This document shows positions 1-8,615 of a stretch of DNA of 64,000 nucleotides, one piece after another; position 1 is the stretch's first letter; each line of letters starts with the position of its first letter. The DNA lies in contig CM042535.1 in the NCBI GenBank assembly GCA_023630585.1, forward strand, positions 30,754,899 through 30,818,898. Direction: 5' to 3'. The translations under genes and the position numbers were made by a program. The notes beneath the pieces are model-generated. The model did no database searches, had not been told where the DNA came from, and saw nothing but the letters and a program-made list of their open reading frames with translations. Source of the DNA: Cranoglanis bouderius. Its lineage: Eukaryota > Chordata > Actinopteri > Siluriformes > Cranoglanididae.

Positions 1-179
1 AACCTCTAGGATTTCCAGTTAATTTGAAGGTGAACTTAGAGTCAGATGTTTTTCAATCAATGGGATGACAATCTTTATCTACTTTTAGGACTTTTGTGAA
101 AATCTGATGATGTTTTAGGCCATATTTATGCAGAGATGTAGAAAATTCTAAAAGGTTCACAAACTTTCAAGCGCCACTC
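1..179. mobile_element. Internally deleted Tc1-like element (MITE), cut by window edge
   Basis: The right end reads as the inverse of the Tc1-like terminus seen complete at 38585 and 19277 (GTGCTTGAAAGTTTG type), and is followed by a TA at 180-181. The left part matches the sub-terminal sequence of the same family (AACCTCTAGGATT). The two ends are joined with no transposase between them. The left terminus lies outside the window. Confidence 0.75.
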
Positions 180-292
180 TAAATAATAAATGAATAAAAA
201 CATAAATGAACACATGGGTGGATATACATACAAACAGGCAACATAAAAATAAATAGGCAAACACATAAATTAACACAAATTAACAGAAGATA

Positions 293-1797
293 CAGTGGGT
301 ATAGAAAATAATCACCCCCCTGTAAAATAATCACATTTTGTTGCTTTTCAGCCTGAAATGAAGACGGACACAATTTTTGTTTTATGCAGCTATATTTAGT
401 GCAACTTATAACATCCAAGTGAAAGATAACACCAACATGTCAGAAAAAAATTAATAAAATAAATAAATAAACAGAATTACTGAGTTGGAAAAAGGATCAC
501 CCCTCTCCTAAAAATGACTTGCAAACTCAATAAGGTGTAGCTAATCACCTTCTCAATAGCACACAAAGCCATTTGACTTTCAACTGTGATCAGCTGTGGT
601 CATTTTGATTAGCTCAGCATGAAAAGAGCTTTCCTGGAGCATTTTGTAGTGCAACTGAAGCAAACTATGGGTGGCAAGGCATTGTCAAAAGATCTCCAGG
701 ATGTGGACAAGCACAAGTCAGGAGATGGATACAAAAAAAATTTAAAAGGCTTTATCAATGCCTAGAAGCACAGTGAAGTCTATTATTAAGAAGTGGAAGG
801 TATTTGGTACAACACAGACCCTCCCTGGATCAGGACGTCACTCCAAACTGGATGAAAGGGACAGGAGGAAACTGGTCAGAGAGGCTACCAAGAGGCCTAC
901 AGCAACTCTGAAGCAGTTGCAGGAATTCATGACAAAGAGTGGTCATTGTGTGCATGTGACAACAATATCACAAATTCTTCACAAATGTGGCTTGTATGGG
1001 AGGGTTGCAAGAAAAAAGCCACCCACAACTGAGCTTTGCCAAAACGCACCTTGAAGATTCTGAGGCCACATGGAAAAAGGTGATATGGTCAGATGAGACT
1101 AAAATTGAATTATTTGGCCTCAACACCAAACGATATGTCTGGTGATAATCCAATACAGCTCACCATCCAAATAACACCATTCCTACAGCAAAGCATGGAG
1201 GTGGTAATATCCTGTTATGGGGGTATTTCTCTGCAGCAGGGACTGGAGCACTTGTCAGGATAGAAGGAAAATGGATGGGGCAAAATACAGTCAAATTCTT
1301 GAGGAAAATCTACTGCCCTCTGTCAGAAAGTTGTCAATGGGAAGAAGATTTACCTTCCAACATGACAATGACCCAAAGCACACAGCAAAACTGACCACAG
1401 AGTAGTTGAAGGAGAAAAAGGTGAATGTCCTCGCATGGCCTAGTCAGAGCCCAGACTTAAACCCCATTGAAAATCTGTGGAATGACTTTAAGACTGCAGT
1501 CCACAAACAGTCACCATCAAATTTAACTGAACTTGAGCAGTTCTGCAAAGAAGAGTGGGTAAATATTGCAAAGTCCAGAAGAGACATAGCCCAACAGACT
1601 AAAGGCTGTACTCAGCGATTCTGTTTTTTTTAAAAAAATTTTTCTGACATGTTGGTGTTATATCTTTCACTTGAATGTTATAAGTTGCACTGAGTAAATA
1701 CAACTGGATAAAACAAAAACTGTGTCAGTCTTCATTTCAGGCTGAAAAGCAACAAAATGTGATTTTAAAGGGGGGTGATTCTTTTCTATACCCACTG
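293..1797 (+). mobile_element. Tc1-like DNA transposon, family A
   Basis: The inverted termini CAGTGGGTATAGAAAA and TTTTCTATACCCACTG are flanked by TA dinucleotides at 291-292 and 1798-1799, the Tc1/mariner target duplication. The inverted repeats are long, about 230 bases, and enclose a decayed transposase. The same family recurs in the opposite orientation at 14326-16516. Confidence 0.9.
667..1640 (+). pseudogene. Tc1-like transposase pseudogene (family A)
   Basis: The frame starts at an ATG (MGGKALSKDL). An N-terminal helix-turn-helix region follows (PRSTVKSIIKKWKVFGTT), then a second DNA-binding part (LYGRVARKKP). The DDE core is visible as WSDETKIELFG, FQHDNDPKHTA and SPDLNPIENLW, so all three acidic residues of a DD34E transposase can still be found. 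The gene is dead. The frame moves by one near 1050 and returns near 1270. Stops interrupt it at about 1144-1149 (TGA TAA) and 1403-1405 (TAG). The C-terminal tail no longer matches the family ending (KGGSTKY). It may still bind its own termini in principle, but no full-length product is possible. Confidence 0.88.
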
Positions 1798-1799
1798 TA

Positions 1800-2222
1800 T
1801 GTTTAAAAAGTAAAACAATTTAAAAGTGTAAAAAATTTCACACTGAGCAAGGTAAGCATCTATATAGATTGTTTCAAATTAATTTGGGATAAAAATTCTA
1901 AAGCTCTTTCTGGTGTTAGCTTGGCAAAAATCTCCTTAAAGCCCTTACTGAGTAATACCTTTGTCTGATGACATTAAAAGCAGAACAGTTCAATAAAATG
2001 TGCTTTCAACTGTCCTGTGACTCAACCGCACTGATCTGGTCGCCCTGTTAGCAAACTAGCTAATTATTAAACTGAACGCAACAAGGGCACTTTAAACACA
2101 TAATTAAAGCAGAAGGTTTATAAAATAAATAAATAAATAAAAAACCTTCTCCATGAATTAGTGACACTCCCAGTTGTCACAGGAGTGCAAAAGTGGGTTC
2201 TTTTCACACAAGTCAGCTATAC
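1800..2222. other. Unassigned AT-rich sequence downstream of mpc1
   Basis: I see no open frame or repeat terminus here. The stretch lies on the 3' side of minus-strand mpc1 and may hold part of its 3' untranslated region or a further exon, but no clear polyadenylation signal can be fixed. A short (TAAA)n run lies near 2121. Confidence 0.4.
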
Positions 2223-2224
2223 TA

Positions 2225-2644
2225 CAGGGTGTCCCAAAAGTCTCCATACATAGGGGAAATTAACACTTTTATAGTAAAATCTCTTCCAAAATTTTTCATA
2301 CTTATGAAATATAAAATAATAAAGATATATTCTTTTTCTTTTTTTCTTCTTCTGATAGTCTTTAAGAATGCCTTTGATGAAAAAAAAGTATTGAAATCAT
2401 TTATATGCCTGGATCAGGAAGCTGTCGTAAGGTTGCGATGGACTTTAACAGGAAACATGGCGAGCACATTACACACAACGCTGTCACCAAACTGGGAGCC
2501 AAAGCTGGGACAGACGACTCGTGTGTCACAACGTGTGTGTTTACAAAGAAATGGCAATCATGTAGAGGATTTTTTGTAAATAAAGTTACCTTTTGCTAAA
2601 AATGGTTAATTTCCCCTGCGTATGGAGACTTTTGTGACACCCTG
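2225..2644 (+). mobile_element. Non-autonomous mariner-like element
   Basis: The inverted termini CAGGGTGTCCCAAAAGTCTC and GAGACTTTTGTGACACCCTG are flanked by TA at 2223-2224 and 2645-2646. Inside is a shred of transposase N-terminus (VAMDFNRKHGEHITHNAV), which resembles the helix-turn-helix of mariner/IS630-type transposases. The catalytic region is missing, so this is an internal deletion derivative of 420 bases. It begins only about 50 bases past the mpc1 stop codon and so probably lies inside the mpc1 3' untranslated region. Confidence 0.88.
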
Positions 2645-2693
2645 TAGAATGTGTTAAGAATTACAAAAAAAAGAAATTAACGACGATGACTTC

Positions 2694-2830
2694 TTACTTG
2701 TACTTAATAAGCCGTCCTCCCTGAATGAGTTGTGCTGCCTCGTTGGTGAAATGGCAGGCGAAGAGGAGCCAGTTCCTTGGCTGTACCTTGTAGGCAAATC
2801 TCATGAACAACAGTGAGTAGCAGGTCAGAG
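2694..2830 (-). CDS. mpc1: mpc1 coding exon 4 and stop
   Basis: The exon follows the acceptor TTCACCAG. It encodes ALTCYSLLFMRFAYKVQPRN, then WLLFACHFTNEAAQLIQGGR and LIKYK, ending at TAA. It carries the remaining membrane part and the highly conserved QPRNWLLFACH block. The bases AA/GTAAGA at the stop could serve as a donor, which would extend the C-terminus as in mammals. Confidence 0.94.
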
Positions 2831-5800
2831 CTGGTGAAACAGTAAGACAAACATTCTGTGCAAATACTTCACTTAAAAGATATGGCTAATACAGATGTGG
2901 TTAACAGTGATCGGAGACTAGCTAATACTAATATAGTGAAAAAACACTAATCAGTAAAAGATGCTGTTTACAAAATGCTAAGGAGACTACTGGATATATG
3001 ACAGAGTTTGCAAAATGCTAACTAATCCTCACTCACTTTCATGAAGTTTTCCTCTTGAACCTGAAGCACTGCTTTAACCAAACATTTTTTTTTAATTGTT
3101 ACTCATCATGCCATAATAAAGCGTATCAAACATCTCAAAAACATGAAAAGGCAACATTCGTGCCAGTGTTTCCTCAATGGTCTTAACAAAAGAGAAAAAG
3201 TAACCTTCTCCTTTAAGACTATGAGGTAATAAACAGCACAAGAAATGATAGACAAAAGGTTCAACTGAAACCTTTAGTTTACTAAAGCTAAAGGCCTAGA
3301 TGCACAAATTACTTAAGAAATGCTTCAGAACTATCAGCACTCTTGTAAAGATGGCTTAAAAGGGTTTTGAAAAAAAAAAGTCTGTCTTTATTTAGCTTAA
3401 TCTCACACAGGAATTGAAAGAAATCTAAAACAAATAACCTTTATATAAAGAAAAAATATATGCGGTACTGTACTAATGTCAGAGACCTACATTTTGTTTT
3501 TGATCAAATGGCCATTCAGTATTGATTGTTGATTATTATAGACCCTTTTCACACTTCCGCGTTTGGGAAGCAAAAGTCGTCTATGCAACTATGGCCGCCG
3601 CCGAGGTGTACAGGTGCATCTCAATAAATTAGAATGTCGTGGGAAAAGTTCATTTATTTCAGTAATTCAACTCAAATTGTGAAACTCGTGTATTAAATAA
3701 ATTCAGTGCACACAGACTGAAGTAGTTTAAGTCTTTGGTTCTTTTAATTGTGATGATTTTGGCTCACATTTAACAAAAACCCACCAATTCACTATCTCAA
3801 CAAATTAGAATATGGTGACATGCCAATCAGCTAATCAACTCAAAACACTTGCAAAGGTTTCCTGAGCCTTCAAAATGGTCTCTCAGTTTGGTTCACTAGG
3901 TAAGCCACAAACATTCATTGACAAAGAAGTTGGCTGTTCACAGAGTGCTGTATCCAAGCATGTTAACAGAAAGTTGAGTGGAAGGAAAAATTGTGGAAGA
4001 AAAAGATGCACAACCAACCGAGAGAACCGCAGCCTTATGAGGATTGTCAAGCAAAATCGATTCAAGAATTTGAGTGAACTTCACAAGGAATGGACTGAGG
4101 CTGGGGTCAAGGCATCAAGAGCCACCACACACAGACGTGCCAAGGAATTTGGCTACAGTTGTCGTATTCCTCTTGTTAAGCCACTCCTGAACCACAGACA
4201 ACGTCAGAGGCATCTTACCTGGGCTACCGAGAAGAAGAACTGGACTGTTGACCAGTGGTCCAATATCCTCTTTTCAGATGGGAGCAAGTTTTGTATTTCA
4301 TTTGGAAACCAAGGTCCTAGAGTCTGGAGGAAGGGTGGAGAAGCTCATAGCCCAAGTTGCTTGAAGTCCAGTGTTCAGTTTCCACAGTCTGTGATGATTT
4401 GGGGTGCAATGTCATCTGCTGGTGTTGGTCCATTGTGTTTTTTGAAAACCAAAGTCACTGCACCCGTTTACCAAGAAATTTTGGAGCACTTCATGCTTCC
4501 TTTAGCTAACCAGCATTTTGAAGATGCTGATTTCATTTTCCAGCAGGATTTGGCACCTGCCCACTCTGCCAAAAGCACCAAAAGTTGGTTAAATGACCAT
4601 GGTGTTGGTGTGCTTGACTGGCCAGCAAACTCACCAGACCTGAATCCCGCAGAGAATCTATGGGGTATTGTCAAGAGGAAAATGAGAAACAAGAGACCAA
4701 AAAATGCAGATGAGCTGAAGGCCACTGTCAAAGAAACCTGGGCTTCCATACCACCTCAGCAGTGCCACAAACTGATCACCTCCATGCCATGCCGAATTGA
4801 GGCAGCAATTAAAGCAAAAGGAGCCCCTACCAAGTATTGAGTACATGTACAGTAAATGAACATACTTTCCAGAAGGCCAACAATTCACTAAAAATGTTTT
4901 TTTTATTGGTCTTATGAAGTATTCTAATTTGTTGAGACAAAATCATCACAATTAAAAGAACCAAAGACTTAAACTACTTCAGTCTGTGTGCATTGAATTT
5001 ATTTAATACACAAGTTTCACAATTTGAGTTGAATTACTGAAATAAATGAACTTTTCCACGACATTCTAATTTATTGAGATGCACCTGTATGTGTTTTCAC
5101 AGTCCCTAAAAGATTTGACGACCTTTACGTTTGGAGACGTTGATCGCCTGGTCCAAATGAATTTATCAACGGTTAAAACAAAACTCGACAAAGGCTACAA
5201 GTTCTTTTTCGAGAGTTATCTGAACGAATACGAAGTTAAGGTGATAAAATGTATTATTGTTGCAATGGCTAGCCGTAAGCTAACTCCTTTGGGTGTTCTT
5301 GCCATAGTGTCTAACGTGGTGAATATGAGAATAAAAGCTAGAGCTTGATGCTTCAGGTCAATGAGGAAAAGAGAGGAGCCACATAGGATTGAGGTTGTAT
5401 AAAAGTTCAGTGCACTTAGAGAGGAAGGACTGTTCTTAACCTTGCTGTTGCAAGGTCTGTTAAGTGAACTAAACTTTTATACAACCTCAGTCCAACTATG
5501 ACGACTTTCGCTTTGCGAACACGGAAGTGTGAAAAGGGTCTATTATAAACAATAATGATAGGAAAATGTACAGTGCATTAAATCCATTTAAATCAACAGC
5601 CATGCAGAACTGAATTATGTTGAAGTTCAATATTACAAATAAAATATTTACAGATTCCATACTGTTTTACTGTTGAAGACCTGTACATGATTTATGAACA
5701 ATAATGGTGGAAAACCATCTTTAGCCGGAAAATCAAAATGCAAAACTGCATCACAATTTTACCAAGGGTGCCAATAATTCTAGAGCTGACTGTGCGCATA

Positions 5801-7801
5801 TACAGAAATAAAGACGTCATATTTTATACTTCTTAGAGGGTATGCACACCAGCCACAGACAGAGTATCAGTTAAACATAAACTAGTTAAACAATGGTTTA
5901 TCACATACCAAAGGTCATTCGTCCACTGATAATTTCTGGACTTTTCTTCATGTCACTGATGGCAGCAATCGGCAGCCCCCAGTTTGCTACTGGACCCCAA
6001 AAGTGCTGAAAATGAATAAATCAGATCAGTATAGTCCTATCCATTCAGTGAGACATTTCTAGAAACATAACCTAAATGCTGATTAACGTTTGTGACATGC
6101 AGGGTACATGGAAGCTGATGCACAGTATAATGGAAGCTTTGTTTCATTAAATTTACCCACAGCTACATGGCCCCAAAATTGGAACTTTACAAGTTAATTT
6201 GCATTACACCACAGCGCTGCAGAATTCAAATTGGTCAGAAGGTCTCGATTTTCTATAACAGCAGCTCTGACCATAGTGATGGTTGTAATTCAAATCACAG
6301 GTTTGCATTAACCAGGCTGAAGAAATTAAGACATCACATTATGACATCACAACGCGCATTCAGCCAAAGCCCTCTTAGATTCACGTGTGCTGAACATAAG
6401 TACAGCGAATAGGTATTAGGCAATTGCAATTCCGCCAAATTCCAGCAGTTTTCTGCAAAAAAGCACAACAAACTGCATCTACAAAATTTTTATTCAATCA
6501 AGCACTTTTGGCCACAACAATCACAAAAAAAACTCTACGGAATCCTGTACAGACTGATTAACCTGTTTATTATTCTTATTTTTAATATTATATTGCTCTA
6601 ATACATGATTATTTCTATAGTGACAACTTACACAGGGACTTGTATTATAGGCCCTCCACATTCACAGTTGATACATTTACAGCAGATTCTCTGTAACATA
6701 CTGTGTTTGTCTGCTTGCTGTTTGTCTTATTAACTTCAAGTGAGGTTGGTAAGAGAATGACTGTTTATAGATGTTACAATGCAAGTGACAACAGGAACTA
6801 ACTTGTCAACACCATTAACTAACTATAAACTGGTAAAAAAAAGGACGATGTGTCGCTCATTCATAAATTAAAGGTTGTAACTGTTTGCAAATCACTGTGG
6901 TATAAGAAGAATAAAACACTTCAGGATGCTCTGTTATAGGAAAATAATCAACTCTGGGTGGTAACAGTAACTCTGCTTCACACCGGCCTCATCACCACAC
7001 CCTCTCGTGGATTATTTTCCTAGAATGGCATGTCATTAAGAAAGTGTTTTCCTAATTTATAAAAAGCATAGTAAAGAAGACACACTTACTGTGCTGATGT
7101 TCAAAGGTCCCATGTGCAGTGGAAATAAAGAAAGCATGGGAAAATATTACTGAAGTGAAAAGCAAATTGCAAATGCAAATTATCTCTATATAATTATATA
7201 TAAAACTTTCTCATGACAACAACTGACCTGAAAAAGAGGCCAGGTCGCTTAACCCAACCACACTGCTAAAGACTTACATTCATTTTATTTGGTGATTTTT
7301 TTTGTTTGTTTACTTTATATATAACTTGTTTATTTGCTTGTTGTGTGTCAGCACTCTCAGCAACTGCTGACATGTAAACACAAGAGACTGTGCTAATTAG
7401 CCGTCACTGTAATACACAGTGCACTATGTAGGATGTCGAAGTCATTGTTTCATATACAACCCTAGTGTACTTGGGCACGGAGCTGTGAGCCATTTGGGAC
7501 TTGGCCATAGCTTGCCCTTCAGTTCGGTCAAAGCTCATTTCCGCCAACCTTATCTAAATGACAAATGTTTATACAGTCGAGTGCAAGTAAAATTGCGATA
7601 CACATCTCGCTAATTATTCAAGTACCATAAATGACCAGTATTTATACTAGGTAGATATGGAGCTAGTTAACATAGTTAGCAAGCTCACCTGCACCGCCTA
7701 AGTGAAGAGCTTCTGCTAGCCATGACTTACCTCATCAGATAGTCCCTGAACTCCTTGCTACGGAGATGATCTACAGCTTTACGGGCCAAAGTGCCAGCCA
7801 T
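2694..7801 (-). CDS. mpc1: Mitochondrial pyruvate carrier 1, four coding exons
   Basis: The product is one subunit of the heterodimeric carrier (with MPC2) that moves pyruvate across the mitochondrial inner membrane. The coding exons on the minus strand are 7801-7731, 7093-7090 (4 nt), 6005-5909 and 2830-2694. They total 309 nt and encode 102 residues. Family blocks are very clear: MAGTLARKAVDHLRSK, HFWGPVANWGLPIAA, KKSPEIISGRMTF, RFAYKVQPRNWLLFACH and AQLIQGGRLIKYK. Donors are GTAAGT, GTAAGT and GTATGT, and acceptors end in CAG. Mammalian MPC1 is 109 residues, so this chain is a little shorter. The stop at 2694-2696 overlaps a good donor (GTAAGA), so splicing to a further short C-terminal exon is possible. 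The introns hold a nested transposon pair. Identification is firm; the microexon is inferred from frame and splice signals. Confidence 0.95.
2837..3533. other. mpc1 intron sequence without recognised content
   Basis: This is the 3' part of the last mpc1 intron. It is AT-rich with short A and T runs. I see no coding potential, no transposon terminus and no RNA gene. Confidence 0.5.
3611..5087 (+). mobile_element. Tc1-like transposon, family B, nearly intact
   Basis: The termini CAGGTGCATCTCAATAAATT and its inverse are flanked by TA at 3609-3610 and 5088-5089. The inverted repeats run about 200 bases. They contain a second internal copy of the TCAACAAATTAGAATA motif, the IR/DR layout used by several fish Tc1 elements. 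It lies within the older TIR element. A second copy is at 11743-13251 in the opposite orientation. Confidence 0.92.
3875..4840 (+). CDS. Tc1-like transposase, full-length open frame (family B)
   Basis: This DDE transposase cuts and pastes its own element into TA sites. The frame of 321 residues is unbroken, close to the usual 330-340 for the family. The N-terminal DNA-binding part holds a helix-turn-helix (residues about 10-50, ending in the basic GRKNCGRKRC) and a second one up to about 115. The catalytic residues are D135 (LFSDGSK), D225 (FQQDLAPAH) and E260 (LNPAENLW), spaced as DD34E. The chain ends in KAKGAPTKY, the normal family ending. Compared with the sister copy at 12062-12988, this one has SDG for SDE and NPAE for NPIE, so activity may be reduced. 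The start is the first ATG after the inverted repeat. It is the only transposase here that looks complete. Confidence 0.88.
   Translation: MVSQFGSLGKPQTFIDKEVGCSQSAVSKHVNRKLSGRKNCGRKRCTTNRENRSLMRIVKQNRFKNLSELHKEWTEAGVKASRATTHRRAKEFGYSCRIPLVKPLLNHRQRQRHLTWATEKKNWTVDQWSNILFSDGSKFCISFGNQGPRVWRKGGEAHSPSCLKSSVQFPQSVMIWGAMSSAGVGPLCFLKTKVTAPVYQEILEHFMLPLANQHFEDADFIFQQDLAPAHSAKSTKSWLNDHGVGVLDWPANSPDLNPAENLWGIVKRKMRNKRPKNADELKATVKETWASIPPQQCHKLITSMPCRIEAAIKAKGAPTKY
5390..5495. repeat. Imperfect hairpin of about 28-bp arms
   Basis: GAGGTTGTATAAAAGTT at the left is answered by AACTTTTATACAACCTC at the right, and the pairing continues inward through GCACTTA / TAAGTGA with small bulges. The loop is about 40 bases. 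It lies inside the TIR element at 3541-5540. Confidence 0.75.
5548..5900. other. mpc1 intron sequence with a possible Tc1 end remnant
   Basis: Around 5756-5800 the phrase GGGTGCCAATAATTC followed by GACTGTG resembles the end of a Tc1-like element, but no partner end is seen. The rest of the stretch shows nothing I recognise. Confidence 0.35.
5909..6005 (-). CDS. mpc1: mpc1 coding exon 3
   Basis: The exon follows the acceptor TTTTCAG and encodes HFWGPVANWGLPIAA through GRMTF, which includes the first membrane segment of MPC1. It leaves in phase 1 (G) at the donor GTATGT. Confidence 0.95.
6006..7089. other. mpc1 intron between the microexon and exon 3
   Basis: The sequence is AT-rich. Open frames here are short and have no family likeness. 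I see no transposon ends. The microexon donor starts the intron and the branch-site region precedes 6006 on the minus strand. Confidence 0.5.
7090..7093 (-). CDS. mpc1: mpc1 four-nucleotide microexon
   Basis: On the minus strand the sequence reads CATCAG, then CACA, then GTAAGTGTG. This is an acceptor AG, four bases and a consensus donor. Exon 1 ends in AG and exon 3 begins CAC TTT TGG. The four bases complete AGC (Ser) and add ACA (Thr), giving the family sequence MSTHFWGP. Without them the join is out of frame. A pyrimidine-rich stretch lies about 25-40 bases upstream. No transcript was seen, so this is inferred. Confidence 0.8.
7731..7801 (-). CDS. mpc1: mpc1 coding exon 1
   Basis: The exon starts at ATG 7801-7799 and encodes MAGTLARKAVDHLRSKEF and onward to YLM, ending in phase 2 (AG) before the donor GTAAGTCATG. 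The match to the conserved amphipathic N-terminus of MPC1 decides the start. Upstream on the minus strand the sequence is not coding. Confidence 0.93.
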
Positions 7802-8120
7802 TGTTTCACTCAAGTATAAAACAAAATATGAAGATTAAAAAAAGAAAGCTCGAAGACCTAGGTGTTCGTACAGGAAGCTGCTGGAAAATAGAGGACAAAC
7901 CTGTTTTACGTTGCCAGCCACCAACACGCCTCACTTCCTGTTTTCACTTTTTCAGTATAAGAGTCCATATACCAAATATACCCCACTGTATGCAGTATAC
8001 TGTATATAATAGATAAATTTACATATTGTCCATTGGTATGTGTATACAGCTGATGAAAATGACTTTTGTCAGAAACCTGCTTTTTTTTTGTACATTCCAA
8101 ATTTAAAGTGGCTACACAAT
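7802..8120 (-). promoter_or_regulatory. Presumed mpc1 5' untranslated and promoter region
   Basis: This is the sequence directly upstream of the mpc1 ATG on the minus strand, ending where a hAT-like repeat begins. No TATA box can be called and no GC island is present. The assignment rests on position only. Confidence 0.35.
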
Positions 8121-8373
8121 GGGGTTGTCACGATACCATAAACATATCTTACGATACTCTACCAGTTGAAGTATCACAATACCAAATAGTATCACAATAC
8201 CAAGCAATATTGTGTTAATTCATAATTCAAATCATAATTCAAATACAGAAATACATAGATATAAATGAAAACAGACAAACCAAATTTTTGTTATACAATT
8301 GTCAAGCAATTAATTCAATGCGCCACATATTTCATCTACTGTTCCCTAGAGCAATGAAATCATGCAAATGGAA

Positions 8374-8584
8374 GGTTAGCATAATGTTAGCTTGCTTACT
8401 AGCAAATACAGTTAATTTTAGTATTTACACACAATGGTTAAGATAACGTTAGCTCGCTTACTAGCAAACACAGTTAACTTTAGTGTTTACACGAAGCGGT
8501 TAGCATAACGTTAGCTCGCTTCAACTAATTTTAGTATTTACACACATCAGTTAGTGTGATGTTAGCTCGCTTACTTGCAAACAG
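8374..8584. repeat. Tandem repeat, 62-bp unit, about 3.4 copies
   Basis: Units begin GGTTAGCATAATGTTAGC at 8374, 8436 and 8498. The third unit is about 10 bases shorter and a partial fourth starts at 8550. Each unit carries GTTAGCTCGCTTAC and ends in a TTTAGTATTTACAC phrase. The repeat lies between the hAT-like left end and the nested Tc1. Confidence 0.85.
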
Positions 8585-8615
8585 GAAATCTTTAAATATT
8601 AAGTTAAAGAATTTA

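Larger units (their letters stand above)
3591..5348 (+). pseudogene. SWIM/YqaJ-type N-terminal exon interrupted by Tc1 insertion
   Basis: An ATG at 3591 begins MAAAEVY, and the frame is then broken by the Tc1 at 3611-5087. Past the insertion it resumes in phase as SLKDLTTFTFGDVDRLV, then KLDKGYKFFFESYLNEYEV, and ends at 5348. From memory, this block resembles the start of teleost proteins with a SWIM zinc finger and YqaJ-like nuclease, but neither of those domains is present here. The C-terminal part after about KVIKCII looks unrelated and may be intron read-through. It could be a captured host exon or the element's own gene start. Confidence 0.5.
3541..5540 (+). mobile_element. Terminal-inverted-repeat element with 7-bp target duplication, split by a Tc1
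   Basis: The outer ends GACCCTTTTCACACTTCCG and its near-inverse CGGAAGTGTGAAAAGGGTC are flanked by TATTATA at 3534-3540 and 5541-5547. The inverted similarity continues inward for about 40 bases. Removing the nested Tc1 (3611-5087) and one TA leaves roughly 520 bases with a short coding exon near the left end and a long hairpin near the right end. It is a cut-and-paste element that I cannot place in a superfamily; the 7-bp duplication is AT-only and could be partly chance. Confidence 0.78.

Noticed and set aside
2193..2579. A 128-residue gene across the mariner end
   Set aside because: It runs through the inverted terminus and AT-rich filler. Only the short DFNRKHGEHI part in another frame has family likeness.
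4468..4749. Minus-strand frames opposite the family B transposase, also seen at 12114-12395
   Set aside because: They are antisense shadows of the transposase gene. They recur in each copy only because the sense sequence does.
8374..8584. Possible CRISPR-like array
   Set aside because: Units are directly adjacent and 62 bp long with no unique spacers, and the genome is vertebrate.
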